This document shows, piece after piece, positions 51,895 to 60,705 of a stretch of DNA of 64,000 nucleotides (the first letter of the stretch is position 1; the number at the start of each line of letters is the position of its first letter). The stretch is from the NCBI RefSeq assembly GCF_001742165.1, contig NZ_CP016442.1, positions 682,001 to 746,000 of the forward strand, in the 5' to 3' direction. A program made the translations under genes and the position numbers. The notes beneath the pieces are model-generated. The model had not been told where the DNA came from. It saw nothing but the letters and a program-made list of their open reading frames with translations, and made no database searches. The stretch is from Burkholderia stabilis (GTDB lineage: Bacteria > Pseudomonadota > Gammaproteobacteria > Burkholderiales > Burkholderiaceae).

Positions 51895-52100
51895 TCTGGG
51901 AGCACCTCGTTCGGGTTGCGGATACGCAGCGGCGCGTTCACCGCGCCTGCTGCGAAAGCGGTGGCCATGCCGCCGCTGTTGCCCCATTATCCGCAGCGCG
52001 GCCGGGTCCGGCTATCCGGAAACGGCGGGCGCGGCTTCCATCTGTCCGCTTTCGGCGAACGACTGCGGCACGGCCGGCGCATGGCGCTGGCCATCGCCCG

Positions 52101-52484
52101 TCAGATCAGCTCGGAGATCTCGATCAGGTTCAGGTCGGGATCGCGCACGTACACCGAGCGGATCTTCTGCGTCGCGCCCGTGCGTTCGACGGGCCCTTCG
52201 ACGATCGGCCATTCGACGCGCTTCAGGTGCGCGATGACGTCGTCGAGCGGCACCGCCGCGATGAAGCACAGGTCGAGCGCGCCGGGCACCGGCACATGCG
52301 CTTTCGGCTCGAACTCCGCGCCGCGCACGTGCAGGTTGATCTTCTGGTTGCCGAAGCGGAACGCGAGCCGGCCGGCGCCGAAGGTTTCGAGCTGCATCTG
52401 CAGCACCTCGGTATAGAAATGCCTGGTCCGGTCCGGATCGACGCAGGTCAGTACGAGATGGTCGAGGTGGTCAATCAACGCCAT
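52101..52484 (-). CDS. VOC-family (glyoxalase-like) protein
   Basis: The 127-residue protein has two beta-alpha-beta-beta-beta modules: LIDHLDHLVLTCVDPDRTRHFYTEVL and LDLCFIAAVPLDDVIAHLKR, with VYVRDPDLNLIEISE closing the second. The His and Glu positions suit a metal site. VOC proteins range from glyoxalase I to extradiol dioxygenases, so the reaction is open. It lies 15 bp after the lyase gene. Confidence 0.85.
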   Translation of the reverse strand: MALIDHLDHLVLTCVDPDRTRHFYTEVLQMQLETFGAGRLAFRFGNQKINLHVRGAEFEPKAHVPVPGALDLCFIAAVPLDDVIAHLKRVEWPIVEGPVERTGATQKIRSVYVRDPDLNLIEISELI

Positions 52485-52499
52485 GAGATTCGCTCCTGT

Positions 52500-53462
52500 T
52501 CATGAGAAAGCGCGTTGCGCGGGCATGTCGCCGGCATCGGCGCGCGGTGGCGGATGGAGGTCCGAGCGGCGCCCGGCCTTCAGGATCTGGCTCGGCACGT
52601 CGTGCCCGATCAGCGCGGGCAGCCGCGCGGCCGCGGCGAGCACGGCTGCGAGATCGATGCCCGTATCGTAGCCGTCGAGCGCGAGCATGTGCACGAGTTC
52701 TTCGGTGCACGCGTTGCCGGTCGCACCCGGCGCATACGGGCATCCGCCGAGGCCGCCGAGTGACGCGTCGAAGCGGTCGATGCCGGCGTCGAGCGCCGCG
52801 AGCGTATTGGCGAGCGCCATCCCGCGCGTGTTGTGAAAGTGCAGCGTGAGTTGCAGCGCGCCGAAACGTTCGCGCGCGCGTTCGCACAGCGCGCGCACCT
52901 GCGACGGAAAGGCCATGCCGGTCGTGTCGCACAGCGTGAAGCTGTGCACGCCGAGATCCGCGAACCGCTGCATCCACGCGAGCACCGTTTCGGCCGGTAC
53001 GTCGCCTTCCATCGGGCAGCCCATCGCGGTCGACAACGACACGTTGATCGCGACGCCCGTTCCGCGCACCGCATCGATCACGTCGCGCAGCTGCGCGAAC
53101 GACTGCTCGCGCGTCATCCGCAGGTTCGTGCGGTTGTGGCTCTCGCTCATCGACATCACGAGGTTCACCTCGTCGACGCCGCACGACAGCGCGCGCTCCG
53201 CGCCGCGCACGTTCGGCACGAGCACCGTATAGACGACGCCCGGCGCGCGCGCGATGCCGTGCATCACGGCTTCGGCGTCGCGCAGCGCGGGAATCGCCTT
53301 CGGCGACGTGAACGACGTGACCTCGATCTTCGCGTAGCCGCACGCGCTCAGCGCGTCGACGAGCGCGATCTTGTCGTCGGTGTCGACGAACGCCGCTTCG
53401 TTCTGGAAACCGTCGCGCGTCGCGACTTCGTGGATGTAAAGCCGTGGGTGTTGCGTGCTCAT
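52500..53462 (-). CDS. HMG-CoA lyase-like (DRE-TIM) enzyme
   Basis: The 320-residue protein has the DRE-TIM start EVATRDGFQNEA, with VTSFTSPKAIPAL, the metal ligands HFHNTRGMALAN and DASLGGLGGCPYAPGATGN, including the active-site-loop Cys. This is the set of 3-hydroxy-3-methylglutaryl-CoA lyase and its relatives (citramalyl-CoA-type lyases). The CoA transferase gene follows directly upstream in the operon, suggesting that a free acid is first activated then cleaved. C-terminus Ala/Pro-rich. Confidence 0.88.
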   Translation of the reverse strand: MSTQHPRLYIHEVATRDGFQNEAAFVDTDDKIALVDALSACGYAKIEVTSFTSPKAIPALRDAEAVMHGIARAPGVVYTVLVPNVRGAERALSCGVDEVNLVMSMSESHNRTNLRMTREQSFAQLRDVIDAVRGTGVAINVSLSTAMGCPMEGDVPAETVLAWMQRFADLGVHSFTLCDTTGMAFPSQVRALCERARERFGALQLTLHFHNTRGMALANTLAALDAGIDRFDASLGGLGGCPYAPGATGNACTEELVHMLALDGYDTGIDLAAVLAAAARLPALIGHDVPSQILKAGRRSDLHPPPRADAGDMPAQRAFS

Positions 53463-53484
53463 TTCATCGTCTCCCGTATCGCGT

Positions 53485-54675
53485 TCAGATCACGCCGCGC
53501 GAGCGCCAGTCGCCGCGCGTCTCGGCATCGATGCCGATCGATTCGAGCACCGCGTCGGTATCCGCGCCGAGCGCGGGCGCCGCGCGCTCGATGCGCCCGG
53601 GCGTCGCGCCGAGTTTCGGCACGATGCCCGGCACCAGCACGGGCGTGCCGTCGGGCAGCGCGGCGTCGACGATCATGTCGCGGGCGCGGTAATGCGGATC
53701 GGCCGCGATGTCCGCGATGTCGTAGATGCGCCCGGACGGAATGCGCGCGTCGTTCAGCGCCGCCAGCACGTCGTCGAGGTCGTGATGCGCGCTCCACGCG
53801 CCGATTGCCGCGTCGATGCGCTCGACCTGCGCGACGCGCCCGTCGTTGTGCGCGAGCGCGGGATCGTTGCCGAGATCGGGCCGGCCGATCAACTCCATCA
53901 AACGCCGGAAAATGCTGTCGCCGTTGCCGGCGATCAGCGCGTACTTGCCGTCGCGGCAGCGGTACGCGTTGGTCGGCGCGATGCCGGGCAGGCTGCTGCC
54001 GGCCGGCTCGCGCACCGCGCCGAACGCCGCGTATTCGGGCAGCAGGCTTTCCATCATGTTGAACACGGATTCGTACAGTGCGACGTCGACGACCTGCCCC
54101 TTGCCGCCCTGCTGTTCGCGATGCCGCAGCGCCAGCAGCACGCCAATCACGCCGTGCAGCGCCGACAACGAATCGCCGAGCGAAATGCCGACGCGCACGG
54201 GCGTGCGGCCCGGTTCGCCGGTCAGGTGACGCAGGCCGCCCATCGCCTCGGCGATCACGCCGAAGCCGGGACGATCGCGATACGGGCCCGTCTGCCCGAA
54301 GCCCGACACGCGCAGCATCACGAGCCCCGGGTTGATTGCGGACAGCGCGTCCCAGCCGAGCCCCCAGCCTTCGAGCGTGCCGGGCCGGAAGTTCTCGATC
54401 AGCACGTCGGTTTCCGCGACGAGGCGGCGCACGACGTCCTGCCCTTCAGGCGTGCGCAGGTCGAGCGTGAGCGAGGTCTTGTTGCGCGATTGCGCGGCCC
54501 ACCACACCGACGTGCCGTCGTGCAGCAGCCGCCATTTGCGCAACGGGTCGCCGAGGCCGGGCGGCTCGACCTTGATCACGTCCGCGCCGAATTCGGCGAG
54601 CATCCGGCCCGCGAACGGCCCGGCGATCAGTTGGCCGAGTTCCAGCACGCGGATGCCGTCCAGGGGTCGCGTCAT
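53485..54675 (-). CDS. Type III (CaiB/BaiF) CoA transferase
   Basis: The 396-residue protein has the family opening LDGIRVLELGQLIAGPFAGRMLAEFGADVIKVE with the conserved Arg/Glu, RNKTSLTLDLRTPEGQ and the catalytic Asp in VGISLGDSLSALHGVIGVLLAL (each quoted in part). These interlocked dimers move CoA between carboxylic acids without a ping-pong intermediate loss. First gene of the lyase-VOC-hydrolase set. I start at ATG 54675; the frame is open further but antisense in character. Confidence 0.88.
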   Translation of the reverse strand: MTRPLDGIRVLELGQLIAGPFAGRMLAEFGADVIKVEPPGLGDPLRKWRLLHDGTSVWWAAQSRNKTSLTLDLRTPEGQDVVRRLVAETDVLIENFRPGTLEGWGLGWDALSAINPGLVMLRVSGFGQTGPYRDRPGFGVIAEAMGGLRHLTGEPGRTPVRVGISLGDSLSALHGVIGVLLALRHREQQGGKGQVVDVALYESVFNMMESLLPEYAAFGAVREPAGSSLPGIAPTNAYRCRDGKYALIAGNGDSIFRRLMELIGRPDLGNDPALAHNDGRVAQVERIDAAIGAWSAHHDLDDVLAALNDARIPSGRIYDIADIAADPHYRARDMIVDAALPDGTPVLVPGIVPKLGATPGRIERAAPALGADTDAVLESIGIDAETRGDWRSRGVI

Positions 54676-54945
54676 GGCTGTCTCCGATGAAATCGTGTTG
54701 TCGATGACGGCGATCATGACCGCGTTCGTGTGCGGCGAAAATCGATCGATGCTCAACCAGCCTTTCCGAAACGGAAAGGTGCATGCCGATGTGACGACCA
54801 CGCATGCCGTCATGCGCAGCGGGTTAGCCTTTCCGAACAGGAAAGCGCGCTCGCGCAACGGTCAAGCGACACCGCGCGCCGCAGCCGGCAGAATCGACCC
54901 CGTTCCGCGCCCGCCGGGCGCCCGTCACCGTCAGCGAGACCCGCC

Positions 54946-55911
54946 ATGTTTTCCGTTTCCTCTCCCGCGAAGATCGTGTTTCTCGACCGCGCGACGTTGT
55001 CGCCGCAGACCACGCTGAAGCCGTTCCCGTTTCCGCACGAATTGCATGCGTTCGAACGGACGGCCGCGCACGAAGTCGCCGCGCGCATTGCCGATGCGGA
55101 CATCGTCGTGACCAACAAGGTGCGGCTCGACGCGGCGGCACTCGCCGACGCGCCGCGCGTGCGGATGATCGCGATCGCCGCGACGGGCACCGACATCGTC
55201 GATATCAATGCATGCGCGTCACGCGGAATCGTCGTGAGCAACATTCGCGGGTATGCGGTCCGCACGGTGCCGGAGCACACCTTCGCGCTGATCTTCGCGC
55301 TGCGCCGCAGCCTCGTCGCGTACCGCGACGCGGTGCGTGCGGGACGCTGGCTCGACAGCGGGCAATTCTGCTTCTTCGATCATCCGATCCGCGACCTGGC
55401 CGGCTCGACGCTCGGAATCGTCGGCGACGGCGTGCTCGGGCGCGCGGTGGCCGGCATGGCGCGCGCGCTCGACATGCGCGTGCTGTTCGCGGCGCACGGC
55501 GATGCGGCCGGCGACGGCTACGTGCCGCTCGACACGCTGCTGCGCGACAGCGACGTGATCACGCTGCACTGCCCGTTCACGCCTGCGACGCGGCACTTGA
55601 TCGACGCGAGCGCATTCGCGCGGATGGCGCGCCGGCCGCTGCTGATCAATACCGCGCGCGGCGGGCTCGTCGACGAAAGCGCGCTGGTCGACGCATTGCA
55701 GTCGGGGCAGATCGCGGGCGCGGGGTTCGACGTGGTCACGCAGGAGCCGCTGCCGGACGCGCATCCGTTTCACGCGATCCTGTCGCATCCGGCGTTCATT
55801 CTGACGCCGCATGTCGCATGGGCGAGCGACGAAGCGATGCAGGCGCTGGCAGATCAGCTCGTCGACAACGTCGCCGCGTTTGTCGCTGGCGAACCGCGGC
55901 ATGTGGTGTGA
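54946..55911 (+). CDS. D-2-hydroxyacid dehydrogenase (glycerate dehydrogenase-like)
   Basis: The 321-residue enzyme has the NAD-binding motif LGIVGDGVLGRAVAG, the catalytic Arg in NTARGGLVDESALVDAL, the Glu in VVTQEPLP, and the His in TPHVAWASDEA. Hydroxypyruvate/glycerate dehydrogenases are its nearest class. Divergent from the CoA transferase; a strong terminator lies 39 bp after the stop. Confidence 0.87.
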   Translation: MFSVSSPAKIVFLDRATLSPQTTLKPFPFPHELHAFERTAAHEVAARIADADIVVTNKVRLDAAALADAPRVRMIAIAATGTDIVDINACASRGIVVSNIRGYAVRTVPEHTFALIFALRRSLVAYRDAVRAGRWLDSGQFCFFDHPIRDLAGSTLGIVGDGVLGRAVAGMARALDMRVLFAAHGDAAGDGYVPLDTLLRDSDVITLHCPFTPATRHLIDASAFARMARRPLLINTARGGLVDESALVDALQSGQIAGAGFDVVTQEPLPDAHPFHAILSHPAFILTPHVAWASDEAMQALADQLVDNVAAFVAGEPRHVV

Positions 55912-55950
55912 CTCGCGCCGCAGCGAGGATCGTTTCAACCGCACGATGAG

Positions 55951-55985
55951 AAAAGCCCCGCTCGATTGCTCGAAGCGGGGCTTTT
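55951..55985. terminator. Strong bidirectional terminator
   Basis: AAAAGCCCCGCT, 11-nt loop, AGCGGGGCTTTT: a perfect 12-bp stem with A and T runs on both sides, 39 bp after the hydroxyacid dehydrogenase stop. Confidence 0.93.
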
Positions 55986-56199
55986 CGAATGAGGGGCTGC
56001 TTACGCCAGCGACTCGGCACGTGACGGGTTCGTGCATCCGCTCTTTCTTGCGACCGGTTTCTGAATTCCTGATGAACGCTACTTTAAGGAATTCAGGCCG
56101 CCGATGCTGTAGGGCCAGTCTGAAACCGAACGGGACGAATCCTGAAAACGGCCGTTTCGCCGGCCGCGCACCGTGCGGTGCGCCGACCCGGTGCGAATG

Positions 56200-56412
56200 T
56201 CAGTAAGCGGACATCTCGACGCAAGGATCGACCTTGGACGGCGAGCAGATGACCGAATACTTGGCGCTCTCGCGCATCAGCGCTTCGCCTTCGTGCAGCG
56301 CGATCTTGATCTCGGGGTGACGCTCGTACGCGAGGAATGCCGAGCACACGACGGCGGACATCACGACGAGGGAAAACACAAATTTCTCAAGGGTTTGGAA
56401 ACGTTCAGGCAT
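56200..56412 (-). CDS. Small membrane protein with IS5 inserted just upstream
   Basis: Seventy residues, with one membrane helix (FVFSLVVMSAVVCSAFLAY) and a soluble tail holding two Cys (VICSPSKVDPCVEM), suggesting an exported C-terminal part. AAGG precedes ATG 56412. The IS5 element begins 19 bp upstream of the start, so its native promoter has been displaced. No family recognised. Confidence 0.6.
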   Translation of the reverse strand: MPERFQTLEKFVFSLVVMSAVVCSAFLAYERHPEIKIALHEGEALMRESAKYSVICSPSKVDPCVEMSAY

Positions 56413-56431
56413 GGTTCGACCTTTCTCTTAG

Positions 56432-57641
56432 GGAAACGCTGATCAATGGACCAACTTCCGAAGTTGCAGGCGAGATGGCTTCAAATTTTCTGGATGACGA
56501 AGCGAATCGGCGCTCAATTCAGTGAATTTGGCGCGTAAGCGAGCCTCCCCTGCTCGCATTTTTCATACGCATGACGGACTGCTCCCATGGACCGATCGCA
56601 ACAGATTTCGCGCAATCACCAGATTCGCCAGAGCGAACAGGCTGAACAGTTGCGCGGTGTTCTTGGCCAAGCCCTTGTATCGGGTCTTGCGATGCTGAAA
56701 CAGATTCTTGACGATATGAAACGGATGCTCAACCCGCGAACGGATCTGCGCCTTGGTTCGCTCGAGCGCGATCACCAGGTCCTTCAGCGCTCCTTCTTGC
56801 ATCGCCTTGATCTTTCCCCGCCTGGCAGCGACGTGCCACTTCACGGCCTTGCCCGCCATTTCCTCGCGCTTGTCGACGCCAATGTAGCCCGCGTCGGCGA
56901 ACACCTGCTCTTCATGCCCGTGCAGCAGGGCATGAGCTTGCGATACATCCGACACGTTGGCCGCCGTGCCAACCACACTGTGAATCAGGCCCGAGTCGGC
57001 GTCGACGCCAATGTGGGCTTTCATGCCAAAGTGCCATTCGTTGCCCTTCTTCGTTTGATGCATTTCCGGGTCACGGCTCTTCCCGGCATTCTTGGTCGAC
57101 GGCGGCGCTTCAATGATCGTCGCGTCAACCAGCGTGCCTTCCTTCATCATCAGCCCACGCTCGCACAGCGAGATGCCAATCTCGTCGAACAACTTCCGTG
57201 TCAGTTCGTGTTCGATCAGCAGGCGCCGGAACTTCAACAGCGTGGTTGCATCAGGCACGTTCTCGATCGCCAGATCGATGCCGGCGAAGGCTCGCAGCGT
57301 GATGCTGTCATACAGCGCGTCTTCCAGTCCTTCGTCCGACAGTCCGTACCACTGTTGCACGAAGTAGATTCGCAGCATCCGCTCAAGGCCAATCGGCGGG
57401 CGACCTCGCGTGCCCTTCGGATAGTGCGGTTCGATGGCCGACAGCAAGCGCTGCCACGGAACGACCTTCTCCATCTCTTCCAGGAAGCGTTGGCGCCTCG
57501 TCACTCGCTTCTTGCCTGCAATTTCCGCTTCCGCGAAGCCGATCTGCCTCTTCATCGTCGTGGGTCCGTTCCGTGAGCTGTCTTCTAAACGTCCTCGGCT
57601 ACGTCTGCGATGACCGCCGAGCCGAATAAATCAGCGTTTCC
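56432..57641 (-). mobile_element. Intact IS5-family insertion sequence
   Basis: A 1210-bp element bounded by inverted ends GGAAACGCTGAT (left, from 56432) and its complement ATCAGCGTTTCC (right, ending 57641). It is flanked by a perfect 4-bp target duplication TTAG at 56428-56431 and 57642-57645, fitting the YTAR target of IS5. One full transposase gene is inside. Structure and clean duplication indicate a recent insertion. Confidence 0.93.
56563..57555 (-). CDS. IS5 transposase
   Basis: The 330-residue DDE transposase has the N-terminal DUF772 region (GLERMLRIYFVQQWYGLSDEGLEDALYDS, quoted in part) and the catalytic core: EGTLVDATIIEAPPS (first Asp), VFADAGYIGV (second Asp), and RSRVEHPFHIVKNLFQHRKTRYKG with the Glu of the YREK-like signature. 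Intact and probably active. Codon use is a little less GC-rich than chromosomal neighbours. Confidence 0.95.
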   Translation of the reverse strand: MKRQIGFAEAEIAGKKRVTRRQRFLEEMEKVVPWQRLLSAIEPHYPKGTRGRPPIGLERMLRIYFVQQWYGLSDEGLEDALYDSITLRAFAGIDLAIENVPDATTLLKFRRLLIEHELTRKLFDEIGISLCERGLMMKEGTLVDATIIEAPPSTKNAGKSRDPEMHQTKKGNEWHFGMKAHIGVDADSGLIHSVVGTAANVSDVSQAHALLHGHEEQVFADAGYIGVDKREEMAGKAVKWHVAARRGKIKAMQEGALKDLVIALERTKAQIRSRVEHPFHIVKNLFQHRKTRYKGLAKNTAQLFSLFALANLVIARNLLRSVHGSSPSCV

Positions 57642-57844
57642 TTAGCCCTTGATTATATCTCGAAATAAGGGTTTTCCCTATAACCGGGCTCGCATACCGA
57701 GGATGCCTTCGACCCGTGGTCGGCCGCGTGCTCGCGCCCTTTTTCCCGTTAATCCGCGCTTAAGCGGCGGTCGGACAAGATGGTTCGACCGGTTGCGGCA
57801 CCCATGCCGCGCCGGTAGCCCTGTCCTTTTCGGAGATCCTGACG

Positions 57845-58138
57845 ATGAAAACCGCCCTTTCCCTGCTCGTCCTCGCCGCCGCAATCGCGACGCCGGCCGT
57901 CTCGTTTGCGCAGACGGCCAACGCACCTGTTACGCACGCCGAAGTCGTCGCGCAGTTGCGCCAGCTCGAACAGGCCGGTTACAAGCCGCTGAAGGGCCAG
58001 TACCCGGACGATATCCAGGCTGCCGAAGCGCGCGTCGCGCAAGCGTCGGGTGTCGATCCGGATGTCGGTGCGTCGACCGGGTCGGGTCGTCCGGCGCTGT
58101 CGGCAACCGCGCCTGGCGCGGCCGGTCGCGGGCGCTGA
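57845..58138 (+). CDS. DUF4148 exported protein (fourth copy)
   Basis: The 97-residue protein has signal KTALSLLVLAAAIATPAVSFA, then THAEVVAQLRQLEQAGYKPL and YPDDIQAAEARVAQ. It is a DUF4148 member more distant from the tandem trio at 37.6-38.7 kb: it lacks their YFGH end and has a Gly/Ser/Ala tail. Downstream of the IS5 insertion but with its own start region. Confidence 0.82.
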   Translation: MKTALSLLVLAAAIATPAVSFAQTANAPVTHAEVVAQLRQLEQAGYKPLKGQYPDDIQAAEARVAQASGVDPDVGASTGSGRPALSATAPGAAGRGR

Positions 58139-58281
58139 CCCACGCATGTTCGTGCGGCGACGCGCGCAGGCAATCGTCGCCGACAGCGCGCCGTCAGCAG
58201 GAGGAACGCAACGGTGCGGCCTTCAGCAACGACGGAACGTGCACCGAAACCGAAGGAAGCAAAAGGCGCGCGGCGCGCACA

Positions 58282-58719
58282 TCACTGCGGCGCCGACGCA
58301 GCGCTGGCCGCATTACCCGGCCACGCCTTGCCGATCTGGTCGATCAGCGACTTCGCGGTGCCGGTCGCGATCGCCGCATCGACGCCCGACGTCTGCCACG
58401 AGCCGTCGGCGGCCTTCACGAAGGTCAGGTTCGCGCGCGACGGCGAGTAATCGGCATTGCGCCACGTGACGACGACGTCGCACGAGTACGTGCGATCGCC
58501 GATCTTCTTGCAATCGCCGTCGGGCTTCGCCGACACGACATCGGCCGATACCGGCAGCGGCTGGCCGAACAGCGCGTTCAGGCCGCCGTGGTTTTCCGCT
58601 TCGAGCGCGCGGCGCACCGCGGCGTCGACGTCGCTCGATCCGGGGCCGTCGTGGAGCAGGTTGCAGGCAGCCAGCAGCGTGGATGCACAGCCGAGTGTCA
58701 GCAGTGTTTGAAACTTCAT
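58282..58719 (-). CDS. Hypothetical lipoprotein
   Basis: The 145-residue protein has a lipoprotein signal (MKFQTLLTLGCASTLLAAC) with the lipobox LAAC, then a helical and beta-sheet body with two Cys (GDCKKIGDRTYSCDVVVTW) likely forming a disulfide in the periplasm. I do not recognise the family with certainty. Its NTF2-like feel (VTWRNADYSPSRANLTFVK) is only an impression. Convergent with the DUF4148 gene. Confidence 0.8.
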   Translation of the reverse strand: MKFQTLLTLGCASTLLAACNLLHDGPGSSDVDAAVRRALEAENHGGLNALFGQPLPVSADVVSAKPDGDCKKIGDRTYSCDVVVTWRNADYSPSRANLTFVKAADGSWQTSGVDAAIATGTAKSLIDQIGKAWPGNAASAASAPQ

Positions 58720-58875
58720 GGATATCCGTCGATCGGGTGAACGTCAGGTGGCGCGCGGCGACGCGCATGCGTGCGATCGCCGGGCCGGTACGCCGCGTAG
58801 TCTGCAACGTCCGCGCGCCGTTCGCGGTATCCATTTGTAACCAATTGCACGCACGGTGGCACGGTACGCCCGCGC

Positions 58876-59799
58876 CTACTGCCGCTCCTGCTTCACGCGG
58901 CTGACGAGCTGCGTCGGGCTCACGAACTGCAGCGCGATCACGACCCACACGAGCGTGATGGCCATGTAGATCATCGCCATCGCGTCGATCGACTGCGGCG
59001 CGCGCACGCCGGTCGAGAACACCGCGTAATACAGCGCGACGACGAGCGTCTGCGTGCTCGGGCCTGCGGTGAAGAACGTCAGCTCGAACATCCCGATCGT
59101 GCGCACCAGCACGAGCAGCCCCGCCGCGAGCATGCCGGGCACGAGCAGCGGCAGCAGCACGTAACGGAAATAGCGCCACGTGTTCGCGCCGAAGATGCGC
59201 GCGGCGGCTTCGAGATTCGGATCGATCTGCTCGATGAACGGCGTCATCACGAGAATCACGAACGGCAGCGCCGGCACGAGGTTCGCGAGGATCACGCCCG
59301 GCAGCGTGCCGGCGAGCCCGACCTTGTACATCACGGTCGCCATCGGAATCCCGTACGTGACCGGCGGCACCATCAGCGGCAGCAGGAACACCAGCAGCGC
59401 GAAGCGCTTGCCGCGAAACTGCACGCGCGCGAGCGCATAGGCGGCCGGCACGCCGAGCGCGATCGACAGCAGCACGACCGCGCCGACAACCTCGACGGTC
59501 ACCCACAGCACGCTCGCGAGCTGGAAGTCCTCCCATGCCTTCGCATACCAGCGCAGCGTGAAACCCTGCGGCAGCGGCGTGCCGAACCAGCGCGTCGCCA
59601 CCGAGTTCACCGCGACGGTCGCGATCAGCAGCATCACGTTCAGCAGGAAGAACGCCATCAGCCCCCACACGAGTGCCTTCCACACGCGGCCGGCCACATG
59701 GGTGCGCATCTTCTGCGGCCTCATCGCGTTGACGGGGCGCGCATCGGGCGAGTCGTGCTTCGGCGGCCAGGTTCGGGCAGCATGATCGTCGGTCGCCAT
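58876..59799 (-). CDS. ABC transporter permease (second)
   Basis: The 307-residue inner-membrane protein has six predicted helices and the EAA loop EAAARIFGANTWRYFRYVLLPLL that contacts the ATPase. It starts at ATG 59799, overlapping the first permease's stop as TGATG, behind a 25-residue hydrophilic extension. PotC-like by order and sequence. Part of a binding protein-ATPase-permease-permease operon. Confidence 0.9.
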   Translation of the reverse strand: MATDDHAARTWPPKHDSPDARPVNAMRPQKMRTHVAGRVWKALVWGLMAFFLLNVMLLIATVAVNSVATRWFGTPLPQGFTLRWYAKAWEDFQLASVLWVTVEVVGAVVLLSIALGVPAAYALARVQFRGKRFALLVFLLPLMVPPVTYGIPMATVMYKVGLAGTLPGVILANLVPALPFVILVMTPFIEQIDPNLEAAARIFGANTWRYFRYVLLPLLVPGMLAAGLLVLVRTIGMFELTFFTAGPSTQTLVVALYYAVFSTGVRAPQSIDAMAMIYMAITLVWVVIALQFVSPTQLVSRVKQERQ

Positions 59800-60668
59800 C
59801 AGCCCTTGCCTCCCGTGACCGCGCCCGTATAGAAGAAGCGGCGCGCGCCGAGCATCGACGCGACCACCAGCAGCTGCACGAAGCCCATCACGATCGCGAT
59901 CGCCGACGCGAGCGAATAGTCGTAGCTTTCGAACGCGGCTTCGGCCGCCGCGATCGAGATCACGCGCGTCGGCCCGGCCGGCGCGCCGAGCAGCACGGCC
60001 GACGGAAACACCGAGAACGCCTGCACGAACGACAGGCACGCGGCCATCGTGAGCCCCGGCACGAGCAACGGCAGGTAGATCTGCCGGAACTGCTGCCAAG
60101 GGTTCGCGCCGAGCGTGGCCGCCGCGCGCGCGAGCGTCGGGTCGATGCCGCTGATGTACGACAGCATCAGCAGAAACGCGAACGGAAAGCCCGACACGAT
60201 CAGCGACAGCAGCACGCCCCAGTAGTTGTGCGTGAGGCGCACTTCGTCCGTGTACAGGTGCAGCCCCTGCAGCGCCTGCGGGAACCAGCCGTTCGGCCCG
60301 AAGTACGTGAGCATCCCGTCGGCGACGAGCACCGTGCCGAGCGTGACCGGAATCACGAGCAGCGTCGTGACGAACTTCTGGTACGGCGAGTGGCGGCGCA
60401 GCGCGAACGCGACGGGCACCGAGATGCCGACGTTGATCAGCGTCGCCGGCACCGCGAGCTTCAGCGTGACGAGCACGGTCGGCCACATCGCGGTGTCGGT
60501 GAAGAACTGCACGTAGTTCGCGAGCGCGCCGCCGCCGTTCATCGGCTGGAACGACAGCACGAGGCCGTACGCGAACGGATAGATGAACAGCGCGACGATG
60601 AACGCGAGCGCGGGCGTGACGAGCCATGCCTTCGCGTCGCGCGGCGTGCCGGCCGCGAGCGTGCTCAT
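59799..60668 (-). CDS. ABC transporter permease (first)
   Basis: The 289-residue PotB-like permease has six helices (ALAFIVALFIYPFAYGLVLSF is the first) and the EAA loop ARAAATLGANPWQQFRQIYLPLLVPG. The ATPase gene ends 37 bp upstream. Coupled to the second permease through a TGATG overlap. Confidence 0.9.
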   Translation of the reverse strand: MSTLAAGTPRDAKAWLVTPALAFIVALFIYPFAYGLVLSFQPMNGGGALANYVQFFTDTAMWPTVLVTLKLAVPATLINVGISVPVAFALRRHSPYQKFVTTLLVIPVTLGTVLVADGMLTYFGPNGWFPQALQGLHLYTDEVRLTHNYWGVLLSLIVSGFPFAFLLMLSYISGIDPTLARAAATLGANPWQQFRQIYLPLLVPGLTMAACLSFVQAFSVFPSAVLLGAPAGPTRVISIAAAEAAFESYDYSLASAIAIVMGFVQLLVVASMLGARRFFYTGAVTGGKG

Positions 60669-60705
60669 GCGGCCTCCCGGCGTGATGCCGCTGCGCCCGG
60701 GCCGC

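Noticed and set aside
49648..52416. Plus-strand frame of 922 codons across the LysR and hydrolase genes
   Set aside because: Over most of its length it is the complement of minus-strand genes with clear domains. Only the IS5-like piece near its start was kept, as a remnant.
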